A DNA stretch of 64,000 bases, taken from assembly GCA_025890175.1 (NCBI GenBank), contig JANPYM010000006.1, positions 1,024,376 to 1,088,375 on the forward strand. Direction: 5' to 3'. Shown in pieces: positions 35,649-46,606 of the stretch. Under the pieces are notes generated by a model. That model made no database searches, was not told where the DNA came from, and saw only the letters and a list, made by a program, of their open reading frames with translations. Made by a program: the position numbers and the translations under genes. Every line of letters starts with the position of its first letter. Positions within the stretch are counted from its first letter, which is position 1. The stretch is from Ciborinia camelliae (taxonomy: Eukaryota; Ascomycota; Leotiomycetes; Helotiales; Sclerotiniaceae).

Positions 35649-35845
35649 AAAATTTCAATTGTTAATAAAAAGTTATTTACAAATTATAATATATATAAAA
35701 TATATATTTTTAGAAATCTTAAACTTTATAGATTCAATAAAAATTTATAATTTATTTTTATTTATTTTTGTTAAAAAGTTATTAAAGTTTTTTGTATTTT
35801 TGATTTTATATACAATTGTCACGCCAAAGCCTCTGCCTAGTATGG

Positions 35846-35888
35846 CAATCACGTGATTGATCATGTGACCATGGTGGTCATATGATCA
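35846..35888. repeat. overlapping palindromes in the transposon core
   Basis: A perfect 14-bp palindrome CAATCACGTGATTG (35846-35859, containing CACGTG) overlaps a 31-nt near-perfect inverted repeat (35858-35888) built on TGATCAT and TGACCA arms around a central TGG. They lie in the less AT-rich core (about 35816-36010). Confidence 0.85.
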
Positions 35889-36513
35889 ACGTCTATATTA
35901 GATAGTGTTCTTTCCAAGAGGATCCTTTCCTTTTCAGTATAGTTCTTTTATCAGATTGTATATTTACGATTTCACCTTTATGATCCTATGTGACGCGTAT
36001 GACAACAATTTGTATAGGAAAAAAAAAAAGTTTAAACTTTAATTATTCAATAACGAATTGATATAATTATTTAAAAAAATTTGATATTAGCTAATAACTA
36101 TATAAAGAATCTATATTTCAAATTTCAATTAATAATATTCATTGGTTGTTGAATTATAAATGCTTCAAAATAGTCCAAAATAGCCGTTTTTGGTGTAAAT
36201 GAGTGGCCGGAAACCAGGGGGGGCCGGAAAGTAGGGTAGGGGACTTATAAACTTAATGCCGGAATCTTCCTGGAACGATCAGCAACGATCACCTAGTATT
36301 ACCTGAAGACGACATCTCTTCATAACACAAATTTACCAAAGACAATCATAGCGGAACTTCTACGGGTGTTCGACTCAGGGTACACTGTATAGTGCTCAAC
36401 ATCTATGTCACCCTCCAAGCTAAATTCCCTCTACCTATATACATCCGCTCATTTGCAATTTCTACAAGTTTAGCTCATCCACCCACCGACTTTATATCTT
36501 AATTAATATTCAT

Positions 36514-37207
36514 CTATTGCAATCTTTCTGCAAGATTAGCACCATACCACATGGTAGCAAGGAAAGACACCAGATTGACCAATGATGAAGCACCATGTAA
36601 TCTCCCAAATGCCTTGTTTAACTTTTGCATCTCTCTTGAATGTGGCGCTGCATCGTAGGCTTTCTTCCCATCTCTCGTTTCTGCAAAGATAATTGTTAGC
36701 TTCGCTTCATTTTCACTCTCTTATCTTCGCCCCATGGGATCCGATCCCCCCCCTTCCATTCAAGAACACCTACCCTGATGTTTCCTTTCCCTCATAATCT
36801 TCGTCGTAGCCGGTCCAATAACCACCCAATTTGCCAATCCCGTCACAAACATCGTACCTAATGGCACAAGCACACTCCATCTATTGACCTCCGCAAGCGT
36901 TCCAGAAATCCCAGATACGGTCCCGAGATGTGTGCGAGAGCCCGGGTAGGTAATAGCGAGGACGGCGGGTAATGCCGTTTGGATACCGAAATAGATGGGG
37001 AAGAGGTTTTGTTGGAGGATGGAAAATTGGGGGCGGGGGAGTGATTTGTAGGCTACGATGCCGTTGATGAAGGATTGGAAGAATTGGGTGCCCAGGAGGG
37101 TTCCATAGCTATAGGGATTTTAGTTGTGAGGGATGGGGGGAGGGGGGAGAGATGTACGTTATGATGTGGTATGGGGCGGGAGTTTTAAGAATTGAGAGGT
37201 CTGGCAT
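36514..37207 (-). CDS. TMEM205-like membrane protein (DUF4149)
   Basis: Exons 37207-37158, 37108-36774 and 36680-36514 join to 183 residues; no single open frame shows this gene. Both introns (GTACAT...CTATAG and GTAGGT...TTGCAG) restore frame exactly. The protein has about four hydrophobic segments, with Y-G-T-L-L-G-T-Q-F-F-Q-S-F near residue 17, I-Y-F-G-I-Q-T-A-L-P-A-V-L-A-I-T-Y-P in the first half, L-G-T-M-F-V-T-G-L-A-N-W-V-V-I-G-P near the middle, and L-N-K-A-F-G-R-L-H-G-x-S-S-L-V-N-L at the C-terminal end. These are hallmarks of the DUF4149/TMEM205 family, small multi-pass proteins of unclear function (human TMEM205 is linked to platinum resistance and vesicle traffic). Function here is unknown. 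It diverges from KU80 with 348 bp between the starts. Confidence 0.88.
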
Positions 37208-37555
37208 TTTGAAAATTCGGCGACGGAAAGCCTTGGAAAGATATATGATATTGTTTATGAACCTCTATGAAGAATATCGACAAGTGCTGTACTATGTGGC
37301 AATTCGAATCTGCAGCGAAATCTGCTTATCGCACAATGATGGCTTCCTATGTTCGTTTTTGAGTGCAGGATACTGCAAACACCGAGGTCCGTCCCACGTG
37401 ATATCGCGATGACATGAAGTTTTATGGGTCCAAGGCGCGTCTGCCTGATCCCTCTCGTTTGTAACCGTGACTGAAGCACTATTTGATTGCCAGCTCAACT
37501 CAACTCTCTGTCTGTTTGTAATTCTACCTTATGTAAACAGCCAAACTCTCACATC
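37208..37555. promoter_or_regulatory. 348-bp divergent promoter between the TMEM205-like gene and KU80
   Basis: The two ATGs face away from each other across 348 bp, which must hold both promoters and both 5' leaders. A CACGTGATATCGCG stretch near 37396-37409 contains a CACGTG core. No gene lies between; small frames here are chance. Confidence 0.6.
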
Positions 37556-40059
37556 ATGAGCGAAAAACAAGCAACCGTCTATGTCGTCGACCTAGGTAAA
37601 TCTCTCGGAGATTGCCACAATGGACGTGTGGAAACTGATCTCGAATATGGCATGCGATATGTATGGGATAAGATTACGTTGACGATGTCTACTGATCGGA
37701 AAACCGATGGAGTTGGTATTGTTGGGTTTCGTACTGACGATACGAAGAATGATTTACATGCCGGTGGAGAAGAAGGATATGAGAATATATCTGCATTGAA
37801 GCCTCTTGGACAATTTCAGATGCAGGATTTAGAGGAAATGAGAGAGGTTATTAAACCTAGTAGTACTAATGCTGGAGATGCTATATCGGCGGTTGTTGTT
37901 GCGATGGAGATGATCAAGGAGTTTACTACTTTAAAGTCTGGAAAACCGGGCAAATATGCGAGGAAAATTGTTCTGATTACTGATGGGAACGGGTTTATGC
38001 ATGGTGAGGAGCTCGATGATATTGCGAAGGAGATCAACAATAACGATATAAGACTCGTCGTCCTGTGAGTCGCTTTTCACATGGTGATTTTTCTTGCTAA
38101 TACGAGATTAGTGGGGTTGACTTTGATGATGCGGAGTTCGGTTTCAAGGAGGAAGATAAAGATCTAGTTAAGGTGCATTTACCATATCCTCTGATTTTTC
38201 GCAAACTGATTATCGTTAGGCTGAAAATGAGAAACTCCTCAGATCTTTCACAGAGAGTTGCACAGATGGAATGTTTGCTACCGCAGAGGAAGCCATTGAA
38301 GCCATCGCAACACCCGTGGTCAAAGTTACGAGAGAATATAAGACTTACGAAGGTCCACTGACCTTAGGAGACCCGAAGAAATACCCCGAGACAGCTGTAT
38401 CAATAGATGTTGCTCGATACTTCAGAACACATCAAGCCAAACCTCCTTCGGCCAGGAGTTACGTTGATCGAATGATAGATGGATCAATTGATGTGGAAAT
38501 GCCGGATACTGGTGGTTTTACCTCAGTGAGGCAGTCGAGGACTTATAAAGTCAATGATCCAACTGCACCGGGTGGTAAGAGAGATGTCGAACGAGATGCT
38601 CTGGAAAAGGGATTTGAATATGGCAGTAGTATTGTTCCCATTAATCAATCGGATGAAAACGTCACAAAGCTCCAGGCACTAAAGGATTTTTCAATTATTG
38701 GGTTTGTGCCTATCGATGTAAGGACATATATACTGAAATTACCCTTTATACAGAGCCTAACTTAACATCTTTAGTACGAGATATACCTCAACATGGGAGA
38801 AACTTGCATCACCATTCCTCAAAAGACAAATGACAAGGCAAGAATGGCATTATCGTCACTTGTCCATGCTCTCCATGAGATGGAATCTTGTGCTGTCGCC
38901 AGACTAGTCAAAAAAGACGGATCAGACCCACAGATTGTACTTCTTTCTCCTTTTATAGAGCCTGATTTGGAAGGCCTTATTGATGTGCCTCTTCCATTCG
39001 CTGAAGATATACGAAGTTATCGTTTCGCGCCTTTGGACAAGGTCTTCAGTAGCTCTGGCAGTCTGATAGACAAACACAAAAATCTTCCGAGCAGCGATTT
39101 GAAAGCTGCGATGGGCGCTTTCGTTGACAGTATGGATTTATCGACAGCCGGAAAGGATGAAGAAGGGTAATACCAACAACCTATGATCACAACACGGATT
39201 TAACTGACTTTTTATAGCAAGCCGGCGGAATACATGGCCATCGAAGATACCTATTCCCCTGTACTCCATCGCATTAGTCAAGCCATACGTAGGCGTGCCG
39301 TTAAGCCGAATGAAGGTGTACTCCCACCTGCTAATATTTTAACTAAATGGTCACATCCTCCTTCCGAGCTTGTCGACCAATCAAGAACTGAGCTCGAGAC
39401 GTTGATCGCAAGAGCTGATGTCAAGAAAGGTAACACGTTCTCTAATCCTGTTTCCATTTTGTTCATCTAACCATATTTCAGTCCCTCCCACAGCCAAATT
39501 CAAACGCAATAGAGAAGTCATCAAACCCCTCTCCGGTCTCGACGTCCAAGCTCTCCTCAGCCGAGAAAAGCGCCAAAAGATCTCCGTAGATAACGCCATC
39601 CCAGAATTCAAACAAGCACTCTCAAGCACCGATTCTACTGATAGCATCATAAAAGCTACTCGAGAAATGGGCGACTCTGTTCGGGCGCTTCTCAAACGAA
39701 GTACCGGAAACTCTACATGGGCGCAAGCGGGAGAATATTTGAGGACTATGAGAACTGAATTGATCGATCTGATTGAACCGGACATCTACAATAACTTCAT
39801 CGAAAAGTTTAAAAAGCAACTTCAGAATGAAGATTTCGATAAGATGTTTTGGTTTGAGGTTGTGAGAAAGAATAAATTGGGGTTGATTCATGGGGGTGAG
39901 GCGGAGAATACGACGAAGACTGAGGAGGAGGCTAGACAGGTTCGTGCATTTCCTTTTTTTCCTCTTGTTTTATTGCTGGGAACGGAGTATAGCTAACCAT
40001 GAATGAAGTTTTATAACTTGGGTACAACTCCGGAGCTACCTAATCGAGGAAAATCATGA
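37556..40059 (+). CDS. KU80: Ku80 subunit of the Ku DNA-end-binding complex
   Basis: Seven exons, 37556-38064, 38112-38172, 38220-38717, 38775-39166, 39218-39429, 39482-39939 and 40009-40059, give 726 residues, typical for fungal Ku80. The N-terminal von Willebrand A-like domain (about 5-230) starts T-V-Y-V-V-D-L-G. The Ku core beta-barrel (about 250-500) includes Y-G-S-S-I-V-P-I and F-I-E-P-D-L-E-G-L. The C-terminal arm and helical part follow. Ku70/Ku80 binds double-strand ends and starts non-homologous end joining; it also protects telomeres. There is no long C-terminal extension with the DNA-PKcs-binding tail of vertebrates, as expected in fungi lacking that kinase. The last exon was chosen by a CTAAC branch site and in-frame join. 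Confidence 0.95.
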
Positions 40060-40824
40060 TTGATCTGGGTGTAACGCTTGGCATGCCATATATGGAAGGA
40101 GGGGGGTAAATTGACCAATTTGGATTTTGCCTTGTTGATGGACTTTGTCTGGGGGTATCATCGAATTTGTCCAATGATTGATGACCATTTTGCTGCTTTG
40201 GGAATGGAAGTTTCTTTTTCTGGAGTGTAAATCAAAAGATTGTAGTATTATCTGTTTGGGTAGGTAGATAGGGTCAATAAAAAGTTGTCGATATGAAGTA
40301 GGCTTCGAATACTTTTACAACTTTTCCGCCTTCTTTTTATCTTCTCTCCGTTCATTTGAATTATTTATCTTCTCACGGTCTTCTCCAATTTTCTCTCATT
40401 ACTTAGATATCTGTCATAACTTTATCAATGTTTGACTCTTCCCCTGACATGAGAGCCATTTTTGAGAAGCCCATTGAAGTCTGGGGAGAGGTGCCCACAA
40501 TATCGAAGTTGCGTCAAACAACAAAAGCGTAATGTCCTCCTACTTGAGCTTAGATATTAGAGCTTGATAGATGACATTCACTTGGAAAATTGGAGTGGTG
40601 TCCCTAGTAAGAAACATTTTTTGCCTTGGTATGTGGAGCTGAGGCTTGAGTGTTCAAATCGCAACTCAATATCAAGGCTTAAATGTCAAGTTTGGTTCGA
40701 GAGAAGGACAACAGGTTATTATTAAGATATTAAGATATTATTATCTGCGTATAACTACTTTTCAAGACAGATTTATATAAATAAGGGTAACGAGCAACAT
40801 AATACAATTCCACCCATGATATCA
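40060..40824. other. convergent 3' intergenic region
   Basis: KU80 (+) and the permease (-) end toward each other here. I see no gene. There is a short TATTAAGATATTA direct repeat at about 40720-40742. Confidence 0.6.
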
Positions 40825-43018
40825 TTAATCCACTCCTTGCACTATGTCACTCGATCTTCTCCCCTCTACAAACACAACTGGTGGCGTGTAATGTTTCTTC
40901 CCATGCACAACATATATCAATCCAGCAATCACAATGACAGCAAACCAAACGGCCGGTGCCCACTACAGAAATCAAATCATTAGCTTATCATTCATTTTCT
41001 ACCTTTCACGTCCATCTTCCCACGCCCAAAAACCAAAAGAGAAACTCACATTAGCATTCCCAACCGTGACCGGTACCTCAGTCGGAAAACAACTCCAAAT
41101 CATCACAAACCCACTATATGCAAACGCAAACGCATTAATGAGCAATCCATACCGTCCTAAACTCCATCGTGCGGGAGGTAAAGGTTCACCCTTGATACGT
41201 TTTAAGAGCACGCATCCGATGGATATCATGTAGGTAGAGAGGAGGGCGAGAAGGGAAAGAGAGACGATAATGTTGAAGGCGAAAGAGGAACCGAAGTTTA
41301 TGAGGCAGAGGAGGGTGGTAAGGAACGAGGTCAGGTAGATGGCGTTCGGGGGAACGTTGAGGGCGTGGTTCATCTATTGGCGGATGGTTAGGGGCGGGGT
41401 TTAGAGTTTAGGGAAGTGGGGATGTTGAAGGAAAGATTGGAAATTGTGACGGGATGGAAATGGAAAGGCTAGAATTGTACCTTCGAAATCCACGCCGAAA
41501 ATGGAAACCCCTTGTCCCTCGAAAAGGCCCATAATTCTCTACTCGTAGTAGCCAATGCCGTGATGTTTCCGACAAACACAAGTACAAGAAGAATAATCAT
41601 GAGCGTTGTAGCTATGGCATCAGACCCTGTGTTTTGGAATAGATTTAGGTATGGAGCTGGAGATGCGATTGCAGCATCAAGAGGTCCGATGCAGAAGAGC
41701 ATGGTTACTAATGTTATGATCCCGAGTATGACGTTTAGAATGTAACTCCACCACATAGCGCGCGGGACATTGATAGATGCGTCTTCTACTTCTTCGGCTG
41801 TTGGACATGTAAGTCAAATCTGAGGGATTATATCATGTGAGGAGAATGGGCACTTACAGATATGAACCGCACTATCCGATCCTACATATTACCTCTCATT
41901 AGCCACGAACTCAAACATAACCTACGAATCACTTGTTACTTACCAAGGTTACAATACAGCACGCTGACCTGCGCAATCAAGCAACTCGTCCCCGTATTAC
42001 TCCATCCCCCATTATTAACCACATCCAAAAACACACTCTGCGCCGAATTTTTCGGCGCCATAACCCACAACGGTATAATTGTGACTAAAAATCCTATTAA
42101 ATGTCCAAACAATGAAGTCGTTTCAATCATAGGCAGGAGTCTTGCACCCCAGGTATTGAAAACGATGGTGATGAGAAGATAAGCTATCATTATTAGTGTG
42201 TATTGCCATGATGTGAAGGAATAATCTGCATTTCGGATATCGATAATTGCTTCGACGAGAGTAGTGAGAATGAAGACGCTGCTCGCGAAACTGGAGATCC
42301 AGCCGAGGGTCGACATCCAGCCTATGAGGGGGGTGGTTAGTGAAGTGGGAAAATTTGGGGGACAATGAGAACAAGGACAGGAGATCATCACCGGCAGTGT
42401 AACTTAGAAATTTTTGATATTTGGGAGGGGAAAATTCGGAAACCCAGTGATATTGACCTATAAATTCGTTAACCCTTTTGTTCGTCGCAGGATAGGATAT
42501 CTCGTGGAGGACTTACCACCGCTCGTAGGAGCCATTGATTCCATTTCTGCAAGTGATGCCACAATTGATGAATAACATATCACCGTCCCAATGAATACCC
42601 AAAATAATCCCGCAAAGCCGCCATTGAGTAAACCTACGCTCAGTGACCTATACTTGCGTCAAAAAAATTGTTCCATCGCGACGGGAATACAAAATACAAA
42701 ATACGAACACTAGTACAAATTCCCAAGTCGCCATATAAATTGAAATGAACCCCAGCGTTGAAAGCAGATTGAAGTTCCTCTACCCGACAGCACAGTTAAT
42801 TAGTTATCCATTAATGAGGTAGAATATCCTAGTTTGCACAGTACCTTGAACTCCGGCTTCTTGCCCAATCTATGCATATCGGAGAGATCATTTTGGGTAT
42901 CTCCATATCCATCACCTGAAGTCGGCGACGCAGCTTCTAAGTTTTCTTCCCGTACCACAGCATCAATTCTCTTTCGCTCTACGAGAAGCTGCTCATTAAC
43001 ATCAGTATATGATGACAT
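40825..43018 (-). CDS. APC-superfamily amino-acid/GABA/choline-type permease
   Basis: Nine exons, 43018-42845, 42779-42709, 42647-42517, 42457-42392, 42321-41944, 41881-41858, 41797-41481, 41373-41050 and 40962-40825, give 540 residues. After a hydrophilic N-terminus of about 55 residues, the first segment begins R-N-F-N-L-L-S-T-L-G-F. About twelve membrane segments follow. The E-M-E-S-M-A-P-T-S-G-G-Q-Y-H-W-V loop is the signature of the fungal Uga4/Hnm1 branch. A-E-E-V-E-D-A-S-I-N-V-P-R-A-M is the conserved mid-protein loop. This branch imports GABA, choline, polyamines or other amines; the substrate cannot be told. One exon is only 24 nt. The donor of intron 2 is ambiguous: GTTCGT gives ...F-V-L-V-S-L, while a GTGTTC donor with an AAG acceptor would also stay in frame. 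Confidence 0.92.
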
Positions 43019-43528
43019 GATACCTCACTTGGGGCACGGCAGCATTGGCTTGAAATGAATGTTTCAAGTATATAAACAGGACAAGTGTGTGAGAAAAATA
43101 TAATGAAAACCGGAAAACTGTGTGAACTTTGGATTACCTGGTAACCCTTGGTGTCATGGATATGCTAAGCTAGTACTTCTTATCTCAAACTTGCCACGCT
43201 AAGGTACTGATCTACATCGAAGAGTACGAGTCACGTGTTGGGACTACAGCATTTTAGTGCAGGCCCAATGCAGTCCAGACTCCGCGGCCACTACAGTTCC
43301 CCCACTCGCCACTCTCTTTTTGGGGTAATAACTTCCCTTCCCCTTCCATTCCCTCCCAGTTGACACCAATTACCGAATGTTCGAGGCTTCCATCGGCTGG
43401 CTGGCTTTGCTGTGTGGTATTTGTGCATTGCGCTGTCTGATTCGATGTTGATACAATTTGCAAAGCCATCAAAATCTATTCTAGTGTTAATTTTTATTAT
43501 AATAGGACAATAGTCTTCTTACTTGGAT
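43019..43528. promoter_or_regulatory. permease upstream region / APC4 3' flank
   Basis: Both neighbours are on the minus strand, so the permease promoter lies here. A CACGTG core occurs near 43233. The 72-codon frame at 43254-43472 has no domain. No other gene is seen. Confidence 0.5.
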
Positions 43529-46176
43529 TCATGACATCGGAATATCATCTTCGACGTTTTTGTTTGAGGGTGCTCCAACCCATTTGAAAACTTTATAACG
43601 AAGTTTGTCTTTGGCTAAAATCACCAATCTCTTCATGTCGTCATTTCTTCCCGACTTAATTTGTGGTCGAATCATCATGCTTTCTGGAACAATTGATCCT
43701 TCACCTGCAAATTCATTTTGCCGGAATTTGTCAACTACTTCTTCATTACTCAAAATTATCGCCTTGGAACGACTTGCAGAAATTCTATGAGGCTGATATT
43801 TCATGTGGCCTCCATCTCCAATTCTGTAGGGTATTCCGAGAAGATTGCACTTCCCTATACTCATGTTAGTTCTGAGAGACAGATTTAGGTGCGCGCCTTA
43901 CCATCGGCCTCCCAAAGTACGATCAAGGTGCGGTCATCCATAAATTTGAGGTCCTTGATTTGCCCATTGCCAAGCTGAAGAATGGATGAATTCGTGCTGC
44001 GTACAGTGCTAATACCGTTCTCGATGAAAAGCTCAACCTGGATGATTTGAACTATTATTAGGTCAATTCACATTCAAGTAAATTCGTAAGCAGCTTACTA
44101 ACTGACCTTGATTTAAAGAACCTTTTGGCACAAAAGCGATATAGTTATGGCAAGCATTACGACCCTAGAATCAATTAGCTTTGGACTGCGCAACTCATAG
44201 AAATACTGACAATTATATTCATCTTCATCTCGATAGGCACATCCTTTTGGGCCATTCCTAGTTCACTTGCCCTGCCAAAGAGGACGTTGCTCTTCTCAGC
44301 ATCTGCAATTTGAGTAAAGATAGCAGCTGCCTGGATCCTCAAATACTTGCAGAGAAACTCTACTTGTGGTAAAGTCTTCCTGTATTTTAGACCCTGCTCT
44401 TGCTTTTCCAGCTGTCTTGTGAGCAAATCGAACACTTGAACGCCTTTTCCTACATATGAACTTTCATCCTCGTAGTCTTCAGATGTAACTTCGCCGATAA
44501 AAGCTGCCAGCGGACTGTTGGTCATAACTGTTTGGATATATAAAAGTACCTTGCCGTGATCAATAGAACCCTCCTTCTCGGCGTTATCGTCATTTTGTGA
44601 AGAAGACGCATCATATGCTAGCCTATCGATCTCATAATGTAGCCAAGCAGAAAATGAAGTGAAGAGTTCAAGTTCATCTACCACCTGAAGTAAGATTTTG
44701 GCAGAAACAAGATGCAGAGATGCGACCGTATCCATTATGGAAGTAATCTGAGCACTTGAGAAGCCTAATGAAGAACCAGGACCTTGAAATTTGGCAATTC
44801 CATTCAATCGGCTAAGGATGACAGAACAACGATCAAGGGCCGGGAGCATATTCTCATGAACCAAACGTCGTAGGTTTTCCAGGCCTGATATCACGGCCTT
44901 GTCCCATCTTTTATGACCCTAGAAGTTTAGTACAAACATTTAAAATAGTAGAATAATAGAATCTTACTCGTTCCGTCAGCTCATCCACAAGCCACTCGCG
45001 CACAGCCGGGAAAGTATGGCCAGTAGCAACTGAATGATAAAGCGCTTGTACAATATCTCGATTATCTTGTTCAGCAAGGGTTTCATTAATATTTCGGAGG
45101 AATCTGCTGGGTAATTCTTGTGTCGACTTCCACTCGGCGAGCATAAGGCTTCGTATTTGATTGATATATCTGAGAAGATTTTCCAGAGCTGTTGACCGCG
45201 ACGCAAGAATGGAAAGATACTCGCTCGAAGCGGATAAGAAGCGAAGATCCATTGGAACAAAATAGATCCTTTCTTCAGATTCTGTAGTTTTCATGAGCAA
45301 TGCATGAGTCGAAGATGATTTGTGAGATGCATGTGAAACAAGATATGCCGGACGCCTTTGCACGATGACTGGGGCCTTGAAAGATCCTACAACAAATGAG
45401 TCGTAAATACTCAGATGGATATTGCCCTCCTTTGTCCCGACGACCATGACATCGGCCACGTCGTTATCTTCTGGGTCAAATGGTCGGAATAGCGCATCTA
45501 GAGATGATCTAGAACTAAAAACCTCATCTCTAATGTGAAATTAAGTAAGAGTCCACAAATAAAAAAAGATAGGCACACTTACGAAGTTCCCCCTGCAGGA
45601 AGTACACTTAGCTTTGGCAGGCTTGGTTCGATGTCAAGAAGAGCCAGGTCTCTTGGCAAGTCCAAGACGGCCTTCCCTGCAGATAATTCCGACTCATCTC
45701 CAAATTTGTTTATCAAACTATCTGGGACAAGCTTCGAGCCTTTACCCTCAACTCTTCTACCAATGGTATTTGAACTCCAACTCATGCACGTGACTCCCGA
45801 GAACTCTTGGCCATCTGAAGTTGTAGAGAAGTGGTGAACCACCTTTGTGCTTTCAGCGCCAACTAGACGTACAGATCCATCATTCCAAGCGATTGCTAGT
45901 AATTGGCCTACCCAGGTATTAGTGTGAAGATATTAATGACGATTGGAGATGCTCGGCACCGTTTGGTTTCCAGCTAATTTTTTCGACACGAAGAGTATTG
46001 ACTTTTTGTGCAGCCCCATAGACTCTCTGTCCATTCAAACGATAAATCAAAACTTGCTGGTCTGTACTACTCAACGCTATCAGGTCCATAGATGGACAAT
46101 ATTCGAGAAGTTCTGGATTCACCGTTTGATGCAGAGTTTTCTCTCCGAGTAGCTCGAGACGCTTAACCTCCGCCAT
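43529..46176 (-). CDS. APC4: anaphase-promoting complex subunit Apc4
   Basis: Exons 46176-45960, 45907-45583, 45529-44968, 44918-44211, 44164-44107, 44051-43902 and 43854-43529 give 781 residues. The first ~200 residues are an incomplete WD40 blade set (Y-C-P-S-M-D-L-I-A-L near 25; G-Q-L-L-A-I-A-W-N-D-G-S-V-R-L at about 73-87), the Apc4 WD40 domain. The middle (about 260-560) is the helical 'APC4 long' domain, with R-G-H-K-R-W-D-K-A-V near 370. The C-terminal part returns to beta-strand pattern (F-M-D-D-R-T-L-I-V-L-W-E near 660). Apc4 is a platform scaffold of the APC/C ubiquitin ligase that degrades cyclins and securin. The start is the ATG at 46176; the frame extends three codons farther but begins at GTG. 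Confidence 0.92.
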
Positions 46177-46606
46177 CTTGTCCACTGCAGTAATGTTTCA
46201 TCTATGATTGCAAAATTCTATTGATGAAGCTGGCTGTTGTCACATTTCTTAGTAGCTGATTGTTAGTTCTTACAAGAAGGACGCGTTGTGTAAATATCCA
46301 CATTGTTGTCGTGAGTACGTAAGCGAGACTTGCAAACGTTTGTTCTTTCCATTTTTCATGAAGCAAAACTTCCTTACTATATACTATGCTTACCTAGGTA
46401 GTAGCTAGGTGGTTTTCCACATTATCGTGTAGATAGTTCTCAATCTTGCAATAAAGCAGAGTTATTTTGTAAAGTTTTGGGGGCAAATATTATAAAATAT
46501 CAATAGGTTTTATTTTCTATGGCTAGTACAACAAAGATTATGGATTGCCATCCATCTTACGCCATGCACTTCATTCAAATCCCATCCGCGTTCAGCACCA
46601 GTATCC
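46177..46606. promoter_or_regulatory. APC4 upstream region / RET2 3' flank
   Basis: This is 430 bp between two minus-strand genes. It includes the palindrome TACCTAGGTA at 46391-46400, also found in two other intergenic regions of this window. No gene is seen. Confidence 0.5.

Larger units (their letters stand above)
35378..36245. mobile_element. non-autonomous DNA transposon (MITE-like) with long terminal inverted repeats
   Basis: The ends are inverted copies beginning AGTCCCCTACCCTACTTTCC, each next to a TA (35376-35377 and 36246-36247), as expected of a TA target-site duplication. Identity between arms is high for roughly 155 nt (35378 to about 35532 versus about 36090 to 36245), including a shared CACCAAAAAC motif and AACCAATGAAT. 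The outer 40 nt are GC-rich, the rest of the arms very AT-rich. The 868-bp element has no transposase frame; the longest frame is 74 Ile/Phe/Lys-rich codons. A TA duplication and a C-run followed by CCTGG in the end repeat fit the Tc1/mariner/pogo (Fot1-like) superfamily, which is inference. It lies 317 bp past the SMC1 stop and about 270 bp past the TMEM205-like stop, in convergent 3' DNA. Confidence 0.85.

Noticed and set aside
35632..35856. 74-codon frame inside the transposon as a transposase remnant
   Set aside because: Ile/Phe/Lys-only AT-rich sequence with no DDE or HTH features.
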